From the NCBI RefSeq assembly GCF_013155395.1, contig NZ_JABJWC010000037.1, positions 1 through 36,631 on the forward strand: a stretch of DNA of 36,631 nucleotides, written 5' to 3'. The notes under the pieces were generated by a model. That model was not told where the DNA came from and ran no database searches. It was given only the letters and a program-made list of their open reading frames with translations. Position numbers and translations under genes: made by a program. Source of the stretch: Komagataeibacter melomenusus. Lineage in GTDB: Bacteria > Pseudomonadota > Alphaproteobacteria > Acetobacterales > Acetobacteraceae. The first letter of the stretch is position 1. Each line of letters begins with the position of its first letter. Positions 1 to 6,812 of this stretch are shown here, piece by piece.

Positions 1-107
1 CCGTGGCGCTGGGCGGTGTTGGCACGCTGGTCATAACCGGGTTGTGGATACGCATGTTCCCCACCCTGTGGCGCGTGGACCGGCTGGATGACATCACCCC
101 TGAATAG
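1..107 (+). CDS. MFS transporter, C-terminal fragment cut by window edge
   Basis: Reading from base 3 there is an open frame of 34 codons ending in TAG at 105-107. It encodes a hydrophobic segment followed by a short cytoplasmic tail with the pattern W-x-R-M-F-P-x-L-W-x-V-D-R-L. That ending (a last membrane helix, then FP-L-R-x-V-D-R-L) is typical of major facilitator superfamily exporters of the EntS/DUF894 type. The rest of the gene lies to the left of the window. Substrate cannot be inferred. The assignment rests on about 30 residues only. Confidence 0.55.
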   Translation, partial: VALGGVGTLVITGLWIRMFPTLWRVDRLDDITPE

Positions 108-122
108 GCAGGAATACGGAAC

Positions 123-497
123 ATGAAGCTGTACTGGAATATTCATGCACCCGGAGAAGACAGCGGCGGGAGCATGAAAAATCCATCGCCCGATGACGTG
201 ATGGAACGGCTGGATGGCATGGAACGTCATGCGGGCGTGGTCGGGCTGGATGATCCGGCAACGTCATCCAATCTTCAGGTCAGAGGCGAGCGCCAGACCT
301 ATCTCCTCACGCTCGGCTGTGAAGAAGAGGATGATTATGATGTTAAAACACCTTATTGCGCCACGACCGCGCCTGATATGATTCCCGTTCTGGGCGATCT
401 GTATGATGCCCGGTCCCTGACCGCAGACTTCGGGTTGGTTCGCGCCATATTCCGGTTATTTCTTGCTGGGGAGCGAAACCCGGACGGGATGGTGTGA
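123..497 (+). CDS. Small acidic protein of unknown function
   Basis: A 124-residue soluble protein starts 15 bases after the MFS stop codon, so it is probably co-transcribed with it. It has no signal peptide or membrane segment. Visible landmarks are a GGS-x-x-N-P-S turn near residue 15, L-Q-V-R near 50, a Y-L-L-T-L-G strand followed by an acidic E-E-E-D-D stretch near 60-72, and a C-terminal D-F-x-L-V-x-x-I-F-x-x-F helix. The layout resembles small single-domain proteins of the DUF6911/immunity-like kind that often sit alone in bacterial genomes. That resemblance is from memory and unverified. No enzymatic motif is visible. Confidence 0.6.
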   Translation: MKLYWNIHAPGEDSGGSMKNPSPDDVMERLDGMERHAGVVGLDDPATSSNLQVRGERQTYLLTLGCEEEDDYDVKTPYCATTAPDMIPVLGDLYDARSLTADFGLVRAIFRLFLAGERNPDGMV

Positions 498-507
498 GGG
501 CGCGGAC

Positions 508-1734
508 CTAGCGCAGTTGCCCGCCCGCACCCGTGCGCGGCGCGAACAGGCGGAAGAGCGGGCCGGTCAGCGCCGTGGAGATGACCGCCAGCACCATGAG
601 CGAGGCGAAGGCGAAGTCCGACAGCATGCCCTGCGCGTGCAGGATGGTGGCGGCCACGATTTCCATCAGCCCCTTGCATTGCAGCAGTGCGCCCACGCTC
701 AGCGCCTGCCGCCGCGACAGCTTGGGCGCGGGCGGAAAGACATAGACCGAGGCCATCTTGGCCAGCACGGAAATCACCACCAGCATGAGCGATGCCACGA
801 CCGAGGGCCAGGTCAGCGCATCGCCATTGATGTGCAGCCCGCTATGGCCAAAGAACATGGGGGCAAGCCAGATGAGCGAGAACGTGCCCACCTGTTCCAC
901 CGGCAGCCGTGCCACCCAGCGTGGCGGCATGAGCGCGCCGGCAAAATAGGCCCCGATCAGTTCATGCAGCCCCAGTTGCATGCTGGCCCATGAGCCTGCG
1001 GCCAGATAGATGGGCACCGCCAGCCAGATGATGATGGCAGGCGGATTGGGCATGTTGCGCGTGGCCCAGTTACCCGCAAAGGCCAGGAGGGCCAGCAGGG
1101 CGACGGCCACGGCCTCCAGCCCGGTCCAGCCATGCAGGGCGGCAGGCCCGCGGGCGGCGAATTGCAGCACGACCAGCCCCACCCACAGGGCTGCGTCATC
1201 CACCACCGCCAGCTTGAGCGCAAGCTGGCCAATCGAGCGCTGGGTGGGGTCAAGTTCGCGCACGATGCCGATCAGCACCGGCAGGGCGCTGACCGCGATG
1301 CACAGCCCTATGGCCATGGCGCCGACTACCGGCCCCACATGTGGCGGTTGCCAGCCACGCAGCGGCAGGAAAAAGCAGTAGACCAGAAGCGAGCCCGCCA
1401 CGAACGGCCCGCCAAGTGCTACGGCGGCCCCCCCCAGCAGGCGGCCTAGCGGCGGGGCGGGAATGGTGTGGGCCGAGACATGGGCATCGGGCGACTGCCA
1501 CATTTCAAGCCCGGCGGTAAAGGCCAGCACCAGAACGGCCAGCCAGCCAAGGTTGTCGCCATAGACGGAGGGAATGCCAAAGCGCTGCACCGGTGCATGC
1601 AGGACAGCCAGGATGATGCCGAGCAGGATGGGCAGGACAACGATCGGTATTGTCCGCCCCAGCAGCCGCCACAGCCCCCATGGCAGAAGAACAAAGAGGC
1701 CAGAATCAAGAACAAGGGCCGTCATGTCCGACAA
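508..1734 (-). CDS. Cation/proton antiporter, CPA2 family
   Basis: A 408-residue polytopic membrane protein with about 11-12 hydrophobic helices and almost no soluble part. An Asp-Asp pair at residues 179-180 (A-V-V-D-D-A-A-L-W) matches the ion-binding aspartates of electrogenic CPA2/NhaA-fold exchangers. The preceding A-V-S-A-L-P-V-L segment fits the broken helix of that fold. It lacks the C-terminal TrkA-N domain of KefB/C-type proteins. The TTG at 1734 is preceded at six bases by AGGA. An ATG at 1725 is the alternative start. It faces the small protein at 123-497 tail to tail with a ten-base gap. The likely role is Na+ or K+ exchange for protons in the inner membrane, useful to an acid-producing cell. 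The transported ion is not predictable. Confidence 0.85.
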   Translation of the reverse strand: MSDMTALVLDSGLFVLLPWGLWRLLGRTIPIVVLPILLGIILAVLHAPVQRFGIPSVYGDNLGWLAVLVLAFTAGLEMWQSPDAHVSAHTIPAPPLGRLLGGAAVALGGPFVAGSLLVYCFFLPLRGWQPPHVGPVVGAMAIGLCIAVSALPVLIGIVRELDPTQRSIGQLALKLAVVDDAALWVGLVVLQFAARGPAALHGWTGLEAVAVALLALLAFAGNWATRNMPNPPAIIIWLAVPIYLAAGSWASMQLGLHELIGAYFAGALMPPRWVARLPVEQVGTFSLIWLAPMFFGHSGLHINGDALTWPSVVASLMLVVISVLAKMASVYVFPPAPKLSRRQALSVGALLQCKGLMEIVAATILHAQGMLSDFAFASLMVLAVISTALTGPLFRLFAPRTGAGGQLR

Positions 1735-1772
1735 TGGCTATCCTTTCCCATTTATAACAGGGATATGTTATA

Positions 1773-1831
1773 TGCATAAAAAATTCAGTTTGGGCTTATT
1801 TTTTTTGCAAAGTGCATAAAATAATCAATTT
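1773..1831. repeat. Two imperfect 19-base direct repeats 40 bases apart
   Basis: The units at 1773-1791 and 1813-1831 both start TGCATAAAA and match at 16 of 19 positions. The 40-base period is close to four helical turns, so a regulator could bind both on one face of the DNA. They lie 39-97 bases upstream of the antiporter start, in the AT-rich part. Function is inferred from position only. Confidence 0.4.
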
Positions 1832-2163
1832 ATGCGGAATTAATTCCCGTTATGTTCTTTTTGATCTTGTGGCTGGCTGCGCCCGTGAAGCGGTGCCAAG
1901 GCCCGGCATCGGCATAGAACGCGGTGCGCAGGCAGTGGTTCGGCGCCGGGCTGACATATTTGATGGCGTCATGGGCCTGACAATGACCGGTTCCGACACC
2001 CACAAGGCACGCCTGTGGAGCAGAGATCTGACAAGGCGAGGTTCAGGGAATGGAAAACCGGTTCAGCACTCTCCTGGCAGGTGTGAATGTGGTTATTTTG
2101 AATATTGTTTTGTAATCGTATGAGTCATAAGCCTATCCGTTATCTCTATATGATCTAAATTCA

Positions 2164-2192
2164 TTGAAAATAAGTTGCTTTTGAAATATAAT
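2164..2192 (+). promoter_or_regulatory. Near-consensus sigma-70 promoter for the hydrolase gene
   Basis: TTGAAA (2164-2169) and a perfect TATAAT (2187-2192) are separated by 17 bases. The predicted start near 2199 would give a leader of about 145 bases before the ATG at 2344. Such a good match is unusual in this GC-rich DNA. A short inverted repeat (ATAGAT 2191-2196 / ATCTAT 2204-2209) overlaps the -10 end and start site and could be an operator. Confidence 0.6.
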
Positions 2193-2343
2193 AGATAGAA
2201 AAAATCTATATTTTTATATTTTATATTCAGATGTAACCAATCTTGTTTGATCCTGGTCATGGTTGCTCACGCCGCCGTGCGTGACGGTGCCTGCATCGAG
2301 GCCGCTCCCAAAGGGGGGCCTATGATGAAAGAGGACCTTCACC

Positions 2344-3300
2344 ATGCCCAAAAATGTCGTCAATCCCGAATTCCTGCCCATTCTGGAGAAGATGCCGTCC
2401 TTCGATGGCCTGTCCGGCCGCTCCCTGCCCGAAGTGCGCGAAATCTTCATGACATCGGTGCGCCTGATCGAAGGCAGGCCCCTGCCGGATGTGGAAGTGC
2501 AGGAAGAATACATCCCCGGCCCCGCAGGCGCGCCGGATGTGCGCGTGCTGGTCTATCGCCCCCGCACGCGGCGGCCCAATGCCCCGGCCATGGTCTATAT
2601 TCACGGTGGCGGCCTTGTATCGGGCCATCCGGAGGTCGATGACCCCAAATGCCAGGTACTGGCCAGCAAGATGGGCTTCGTGATCGTGTCGGTCGATTAC
2701 CGCCTCGCGCCGGAGGTGAAATACCCCGCCGCGATCGAGGATTGCTACGCCGCCCTCAAATGGGTGCATGACAACGCGGCACAGCTTGGCATCAACCGCG
2801 ACAAGGTGGCAGTGGCGGGCGAGAGCGCGGGCGGGGGGCTGAGTGCTGCTCTGGCACTCATGGCGCGTGACCGCAAGGAATACAAGCTGGCCTATCAGTT
2901 GCTCATCTACCCCATGCTGGATGACCGCACGGCCACAAAGGTCGATCCGGCCCCCGATTTTGGAGAGTTTGTCTGGACCCGCTCGGCCAATAAATACGCA
3001 TGGGAAGCCTATCTGGGCGCAACGGCAGGGAGTGATGATACACCCGCCTATGCCGCCGCCGCACGGGCCAGGGATCTGACCGGCCTGCCACCCACCTTCA
3101 TTGGCGTGGGCTCGATGGATCTGTTCCTGTGCGAAGACTTGGAATACAGCCGCCGCCTCATGGCATCGGGCGTGCCGACCGAGGTAATGGTGGTGCCCGG
3201 CGCCTATCATGTGTTTGACATGTTCGTGCCCGAGGCCGAACTGTCGCGCCGGTTCATGGAGGCATATTGCGCGGGACTCAAGCGCACGCTGGGCCTGTAA
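2344..3300 (+). CDS. Alpha/beta hydrolase, hormone-sensitive lipase family esterase
   Basis: A 318-residue cytoplasmic enzyme that should hydrolyse short or medium acyl esters. The HSL/family IV signature is clear: oxyanion-hole H-G-G-G at residues 87-90, nucleophile Ser161 in G-E-S-A-G-G, acid Asp259 in G-S-M-D-L, and His289 in G-A-Y-H-V-F-D. Length fits NlhH/Aes-type esterases (about 310 residues). There is no signal peptide. The ATG at 2344 has a GAGG ribosome site about ten bases upstream. It has its own promoter at 2164-2192 and is followed by a GC-rich hairpin. The natural substrate is unknown, and a lactonase or xenobiotic esterase is equally possible. Confidence 0.9.
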   Translation: MPKNVVNPEFLPILEKMPSFDGLSGRSLPEVREIFMTSVRLIEGRPLPDVEVQEEYIPGPAGAPDVRVLVYRPRTRRPNAPAMVYIHGGGLVSGHPEVDDPKCQVLASKMGFVIVSVDYRLAPEVKYPAAIEDCYAALKWVHDNAAQLGINRDKVAVAGESAGGGLSAALALMARDRKEYKLAYQLLIYPMLDDRTATKVDPAPDFGEFVWTRSANKYAWEAYLGATAGSDDTPAYAAAARARDLTGLPPTFIGVGSMDLFLCEDLEYSRRLMASGVPTEVMVVPGAYHVFDMFVPEAELSRRFMEAYCAGLKRTLGL

Positions 3301-3310
3301 GGGCGCGGAA

Positions 3311-3339
3311 TGCCTGCCCCGGCAGAGTCGGGGCAGGCA
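3311..3339 (+). terminator. GC-rich hairpin after the hydrolase gene
   Basis: A perfect 11-base stem (TGCCTGCCCCG at 3311-3321 pairing with 3329-3339) encloses a seven-base loop, ten bases after the hydrolase stop codon. It lacks a clear T-tract, so it may terminate inefficiently or protect the mRNA end. Confidence 0.55.
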
Positions 3340-3424
3340 CCATTGCGTGTACGGCCGCTTTTGTGGTTGCGGGCCAGGGGCCTGGCTTTGCATCATGCCC
3401 CCGTGCGTGAGGGGAGAGGGCGCA

Positions 3425-3955
3425 ATGAGGCAGGTACACCGATGGGCGTGGCGTTGCGGGCTTGTGGCGGCCTTCATCATGGCCGCCCCGGCCGCCCACG
3501 CGCAGGGGCATGTTGTCCTGACCCCCAAGCTTGACTGGCAGCTTGCCGCCCAACTGGCCCAGGAGGCGGTCAGGGCCTGCGCCGCGCAGGGCTATTCCGT
3601 CACGGCCACGGTGGTGGATACGAGCGGGCACCAGCAGGCCGTCATCAAGGGCGATAGCGTGCCGCTGCAATCGCTGTCCGTCTCCTATCGCAAGGCCTAT
3701 ACCGCCTTTGCCTATGGCGCGGCCTTTAACATGAATACTACCAGCGAACTGATTGCCGCCAAGGTAACGGGGCCTGCCAATGGCGCGCTCAATACCATAC
3801 CCGAAGTGCTGTTCGTGCCCGGTGGGGTGACGTTGCGGCGGGTGGCGGATAACGCAGTGCTTGGCGGCATTGGCGTCTCCGGTGCGCCGGGCGGTGAGAA
3901 GGATGAAGCCTGCGCGCAGGCGGCTGTGGCGAAATACCGGGCGGAATTCCGTTAA
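3425..3955 (+). CDS. Exported GlcG/HbpS-family (DUF336) protein
   Basis: A 176-residue protein with a Sec signal peptide (basic start, hydrophobic core, A-H-A-Q cleavage site near residue 26), so it acts in the periplasm. The mature part matches the GlcG/HbpS family: a long N-terminal helix, then V-V-D-x-S-G-H, a S-x-x-K-A-Y-T-A helix, and the end motif G-G-I-G-V-S-G-A-P-G-G-x-K-D-E. Family members bind haem or cobalamin-like ligands, or sit beside oxidoreductase genes. The ligand here is unknown. The ATG at 3425 is chosen because GGGAGAGGG lies just upstream and the signal peptide starts there. The frame is open further upstream only as overlap with the hydrolase. Co-expression with the hydrolase is possible by read-through. 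Confidence 0.85.
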   Translation: MRQVHRWAWRCGLVAAFIMAAPAAHAQGHVVLTPKLDWQLAAQLAQEAVRACAAQGYSVTATVVDTSGHQQAVIKGDSVPLQSLSVSYRKAYTAFAYGAAFNMNTTSELIAAKVTGPANGALNTIPEVLFVPGGVTLRRVADNAVLGGIGVSGAPGGEKDEACAQAAVAKYRAEFR

Positions 3956-3964
3956 GATGCATAA

Positions 3965-4043
3965 AGGTTCTTTGGGTGCCGCCTTTTTTCAAAATGGTGA
4001 CGTTTTCTGAAGCTTCTTGAAAAAAGCGTCACCAAGGACTTCT
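3965..4043. repeat. Imperfect palindromic intergenic element, possible bidirectional terminator
   Basis: Arms at about 3966-3992 and 4016-4041 are imperfect reverse complements, each with a C/G core followed by a T6 or A6 run (GCCTTTTTTCAA against TTGAAAAAAGC). The element sits between convergent genes (stops at 3955 and 4083) and can end transcription from both sides. A shorter related core occurs at 12798-12815. I recall similar palindromes scattered through Komagataeibacter-type genomes, but this is unverified. Confidence 0.55.
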
Positions 4044-4082
4044 GTATTTTTACGGCATTATTGGGCCGCATCGTGGCTGGGG

Positions 4083-4625
4083 CTACTGTAGTTTCTCGCT
4101 GTCCTCATCCATGTCATGCAAAAGTGCCTGCGTCAGTGCCCGGTGGGACTGGATCAGCCGCACGTTATCGCGGTTCAGCTTCGGGGCGTTCTTCGTATCG
4201 GCCGGGGGTGCGTCGCTCATGGTGGCCGTCATTTCAAAAGTGGTGAGGCTCATGACAAAATCCCGTGCCGACATGTCGTGTTCCTGCAATATGGCCTGAA
4301 GTTCGGGCATGGCCTCTGTGCGGCGGATCGTGACCGCAAGCGGCATGTTTTTGGTCTGCATGGGCGGCGTGAGGTGCGCCTGGCGTATGGCCCGGATCAG
4401 CGGCAGCATGCGGGCAAAGAAATCCTTGGGGAGCCTGTACTCGGCGGCACTCTGGATATCGTGCTGCATGGCTTCGTGCACGGCCTGCTCAATCTCGGCC
4501 TTCTGGGCGGCAGAGGGGCCGTGCGGTTCAACGCCCTGTGCCCGTGCATCGCCCGGTCCAAGGGCTGGGGCCGCAAGGGCGCCGACACAGCAGAAAAGAA
4601 TTCTGCACGGAATCAGAAAATTCAT
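4083..4625 (-). CDS. Exported protein of unknown function
   Basis: A 180-residue protein with an N-terminal signal peptide ending around A-R-A-Q (residue 30), so probably periplasmic. The mature part is predicted mostly helical and charged, with two long helices (about 40-85 and 100-125) and a Lys/Asp-rich C-terminus ending D-M-D-E-D-S-E-K-L. There are no cysteines after the leader and no catalytic motif. The start at 4625 has a perfect GGAGGT ribosome site at normal spacing, which supports it strongly as a real gene. It is convergent with the GlcG-family gene and divergent from the lipoprotein gene. I do not recognise the family. Confidence 0.7.
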   Translation of the reverse strand: MNFLIPCRILFCCVGALAAPALGPGDARAQGVEPHGPSAAQKAEIEQAVHEAMQHDIQSAAEYRLPKDFFARMLPLIRAIRQAHLTPPMQTKNMPLAVTIRRTEAMPELQAILQEHDMSARDFVMSLTTFEMTATMSDAPPADTKNAPKLNRDNVRLIQSHRALTQALLHDMDEDSEKLQ

Positions 4626-5044
4626 GCACGCACCTCCATCATGCCTTTCGTGTTCCTGACCGGCAGGCCATCATGTTCATTCATCACTATCCTGCCGATT
4701 GTGCGGCAGATCGCGCATCAGTCAATATGGATGGGTAAGGGATGCATGCCGCACTCCATGATGGCGCGGCATGATGTTGCCGCCATGGCCCCTGATCGGT
4801 TCAGCCATAAACGGGAATACATCTTTTGCGCACAATAATTATATGGCATGGATAAGTAATGCATCATTCGGGATGTGTGCCTGATCTGCCAATTTGTGTG
4901 ATATGGCAACAGGCTTACCGACAATGCATGACGGGTTGCGGTATTATTTCATTACAATATGCACAATAAAGCATTCCGGTTTGATGCGCATGGACCCGGT
5001 CGCAAGCGATATGCGATCATTTATCGATGGTGATTTCTACAGCA
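4626..5044. other. 419-base divergent intergenic region
   Basis: This lies between the exported protein (minus) and the lipoprotein (plus). Bases 4820-4990 are AT-richer and should hold the promoters. The 9-mer GCACAATAA occurs twice (near 4829 and 4961). Short open frames here have no ribosome sites or coding-like codon use. I see no RNA gene or mobile element. Confidence 0.4.
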
Positions 5045-5596
5045 ATGAACAGGTATATATTGATCAGTGCAGGTCTGTTGCTGGCGGGCTGTGGTCCAGA
5101 CCCTGAATCCATGCGCGCACCCGCCAGTGCGCGGGATATGTCATGGTCCGCAAGAGAGGGAACGGCCGCCATCACCGGCTCGGCATCCTTCGTGTACTTC
5201 GATGAGCGGAAGTTGTCCGGCTATGGCGTGGCGCTCTACCAGGCCGTTGGCAAAGGGCACACAGTCACCTGTGCTGGGAATGATGTGCAACTGCTGCCGC
5301 AAAGTCCTGCATCTGATCCTGTGGTGGATCATATGTCCCGTTACAATGTGATGGCCGGGCCGAAGGTGGATACTGCTGATGTCGCGCCATTCGTCCGGCA
5401 CGTAACATGTGATGCGGACGGACGCTTCACCTTCTCTCACCTGCCTGCTGGCGTCTGGTATGCCGTGACACAGTTCACCACCAGGGATGTTACTGTCAAG
5501 GAAATCCGGACCCAGCCGGGCCAGGCCACGTCAGTGACCCTGGGGCGAGGCTGGCGTTACCCGCCTTCGTGGCGGCATAATCCTAAGCTTTGGTAG
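5045..5596 (+). CDS. Small lipoprotein with a carboxypeptidase-regulatory-like fold
   Basis: A 183-residue protein starting M-N-R-Y-I-L-I-S-A-G-L-L-L-A-G-C, a textbook lipobox (L-A-G-C, Cys at about residue 16), so it is lipid-anchored in an envelope membrane. The ATG at 5045 is preferred over one six codons upstream because it gives a normal lipoprotein leader. The mature part alternates short strands, with D-A-D-G-R-F-T-F-S-H-L-P-A-G-V-W-Y near residues 124-140. That D-G-x-F-x-F-x-x-L-P-x-G-x-Y pattern is characteristic of prealbumin-like carboxypeptidase regulatory/SpaA-type beta domains. Such domains are structural or ligand-binding. No enzyme is evident and the role is unknown. Confidence 0.7.
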   Translation: MNRYILISAGLLLAGCGPDPESMRAPASARDMSWSAREGTAAITGSASFVYFDERKLSGYGVALYQAVGKGHTVTCAGNDVQLLPQSPASDPVVDHMSRYNVMAGPKVDTADVAPFVRHVTCDADGRFTFSHLPAGVWYAVTQFTTRDVTVKEIRTQPGQATSVTLGRGWRYPPSWRHNPKLW

Positions 5597-5616
5597 GGTT
5601 GTGGCCGCCGTGCGCC

Positions 5617-5640
5617 CGCGTGCCCTTTACCCGGCACGCG
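5617..5640 (+). terminator. Hairpin after the lipoprotein gene
   Basis: CGCGTGCC (5617-5624) pairs perfectly with GGCACGCG (5633-5640) across an eight-base loop, 21 bases past the stop codon. A second stem (CTGCCCG/CGGGCAG) follows. There is no T-run, so intrinsic termination is plausible but not certain. Confidence 0.45.
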
Positions 5641-5702
5641 TTGCTGCCCGCCCGAACAGGAGCGCACGGGCAGGCAGCAGGGCCTGATCCGGCTCATGGG
5701 GC

Positions 5703-6020
5703 TCAGTTGGACCGACTGATCAGGAACATGCGTATATCCTCGATTTCCGCAGGGGTCAGGACCTTGTCAAACCCGACCATGCCATAATTGGTCAGCACGC
5801 CACGTCCGACCACATTATTGAATCCCTCCGCGTTCTCCAGCGTGCCCGACCAGCGCAGGTCCGGCAGCACGCCGCCGCTTACGGCATTATCGCCATGGCA
5901 GGCCATGCAGTAATCCTGAAAAGCGGCATATCCCCGCCTGGCGCGCGCGGCATCAAACGCCTGCCCGGAGCGGATGGGGCGTTGTGCCTGCCGGGTTCTC
6001 GCCCCTGATCGGCAGGTCAA
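5703..6020 (-). pseudogene. 3' remnant of a PQQ-type quinohemoprotein dehydrogenase (haem c domain)
   Basis: About 80 residues match the C-terminal cytochrome c domain of membrane-bound PQQ-dependent alcohol-type dehydrogenases: C-M-A-C-H haem motif, G-D-N-A-V-S-G-G-V-L-P-D-L-R, then N-Y-G-M-V-G-F as the region of the axial Met, and a closing helix E-I-E-D-I-R-M-F-L-I. Everything before the haem domain, including the eight-bladed PQQ propeller (over 500 residues), is missing. The frame breaks near 5960-6020: a short stretch in the next frame (M-I-L-D-L-P-I-R-G-E-N-P) may belong to the same gene. The only start available is a poor TTG. A free-standing small cytochrome is possible but there is no signal peptide, so haem attachment would fail. 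Confidence 0.7.
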
Positions 6021-6030
6021 GGATCATCAT

Positions 6031-6213
6031 GGACTGGCAGGTGGTGCTTTTCTGATCGGTTTTCTAAACGATCATGTCTTCCACTCCCCCATGGCGGTTG
6101 GAACGTCCCTCTGCCTGGTTACGGTGGGTTCAAGCCTTCTCGGTGCGCTTCTGCTCCTTGTCAGCAGGAAACCTTTTGAGAATCTTGTGACAGAAAACCA
6201 TCCCCGGACATGA
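6031..6213 (+). pseudogene. 3' remnant of an MFS transporter
   Basis: About 60 codons ending at TGA 6211-6213 encode G-F-L-N-D-H-V-F-x-S-P-M-A-V-G-T-S-L followed by a hydrophobic helix (L-L-G-A-L-L-L-L-V) and a short polar tail. A loop of the form T/N-D-H-V-F-x-x-P-x-A-V-G before the last helix is common at the C-terminus of MFS transporters of the sugar-acid/hexuronate type. The upstream eleven helices are absent: the frame runs back into the haem-domain remnant on the opposite strand. The gene is therefore truncated at its 5' side. The left boundary is approximate. Confidence 0.55.
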
Positions 6214-6226
6214 GCCGATAGAGGCG

Positions 6227-6245
6227 AGGCCGCTGCAACCGGCCT
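6227..6245 (+). terminator. Short hairpin after the MFS remnant
   Basis: AGGCCG (6227-6232) pairs with CGGCCT (6240-6245) over a seven-base loop, 13 bases after the MFS remnant stop. It is probably the original terminator of the lost transporter gene. Confidence 0.3.
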
Positions 6246-6386
6246 TGCTATGTCAAGAACATTGACCCGGTTCCTGTCTCAGGCTTTGGCTGAATTCTGA
6301 TTGGTTTTTCTTTGTTCATGGCAGGCGGTGTCTATATCCATGCCATGAATGCGCAGGCGAGCGGCCTGACCGGGACTGCCCGTGCA

Positions 6387-6560
6387 TCAGGGCGCAGTCA
6401 TCCGTAGCAAGGCTTTCTTACAATTTGCGACCAGAGCAAAGGAACTGCCGCCTGTAGGCTGGAACAGCGCCTGACTGCACCAAAAGCCATCCGGACGTTT
6501 CAGCATGAGCCCGAAAAAGGCATCGCCTGACGTGGGTTCAGATTTGGAGAAATCCGTAAC
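6387..6560 (-). pseudogene. Open-frame remnant downstream of tRNA-Asn
   Basis: A 57-codon stop-to-stop frame without a start at its beginning encodes a protein-like sequence (V-T-D-F-S-K-S-E-P-T-S-G-D-A-F-F, then L-K-R-P-D-G-F-W). Only a late Met with no ribosome site could start it. It lies in the 380-base gap between the MFS remnant and the tRNA gene. I half-remember similar short hypothetical proteins repeated in acetic acid bacteria, which would make it a fragment of a dispersed repeat or insertion sequence. This is unverified. Confidence 0.3.
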
Positions 6561-6592
6561 CTACTGATTTAACACTAATTTTTAAGGTAAGA

Positions 6593-6668
6593 TGGCTCCC
6601 GAAGTAGGACTCGAACCTACGACCCAGCGATTAACAGTCGCTTGCTCTACCAACTGAGCTATTCGGGA
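6593..6668 (-). tRNA. tRNA-Asn (anticodon GUU)
   Basis: A 76-base cloverleaf on the minus strand starts TCCCGAA and ends TTCGGGA-G-CCA, with the CCA encoded. The acceptor stem pairs fully. The D-loop is AGTTGGTAGA, the anticodon loop is CTGTTAAT with GTT, and the T-arm carries GTTCGAGTCC. The 3' end points into the gene-poor scar at 5.7-6.6 kb, a typical place for past integration or deletion. No second copy of the tRNA 3' end is present in the window. Confidence 0.97.
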
Positions 6669-6702
6669 TCAGCGTTGGTGAGCAGCTTATAGCCACACTG
6701 AT

Positions 6703-6725
6703 GGGGGGGCGTAAACCCCCCTTTT
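6703..6725 (+). terminator. G/C-run hairpin upstream of tRNA-Asn
   Basis: A G7 run (6703-6709) and CCCCCC (6716-6721) enclose CGTAAA and are followed by TTTT, giving a terminator-like hairpin in plus orientation. A second A/T palindrome follows at 6728-6740. No gene in plus orientation ends just before it, so it may be a relic or may insulate the gene at 6813. Confidence 0.35.
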
Positions 6726-6812
6726 GAACTTTTTTAAAAAAAGGAAAAAAAGGGAACCCCGGCGGGCTAAAAGAAGGATAATGCCTTCGCATCTCAGGAG
6801 AAATCGCAGCCA

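Larger units (their letters stand above)
1735..2343. other. 609-base intergenic region, partly very AT-rich
   Basis: This separates the divergent antiporter and hydrolase genes. Bases 1770-1850 and 2100-2235 are strongly AT-rich compared with the GC-rich genome. They hold a pair of direct repeats (1773-1791 and 1813-1831), a 12-base palindrome (1836-1847) and a good promoter (2164-2192). The GC-rich middle (about 1860-2060) has no convincing gene. On the minus strand, 1830-2057 is an open frame without a start codon. Its second half has the G/C-ending codons typical of real genes here, so it may be a decayed coding remnant. Confidence 0.6.

Noticed and set aside
1812-2123. Open frame of 103 codons on the plus strand in the intergenic region
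   Set aside because: It has no ribosome site, Arg/Gly-rich random-looking composition, and it spans AT-rich regulatory DNA.
2320-3528. Long minus-strand open frame (402 codons) over the hydrolase gene
   Set aside because: It is antisense to a gene with a full catalytic triad. The His/Cys/Arg-rich product is typical of the mirror of GC-rich codons.
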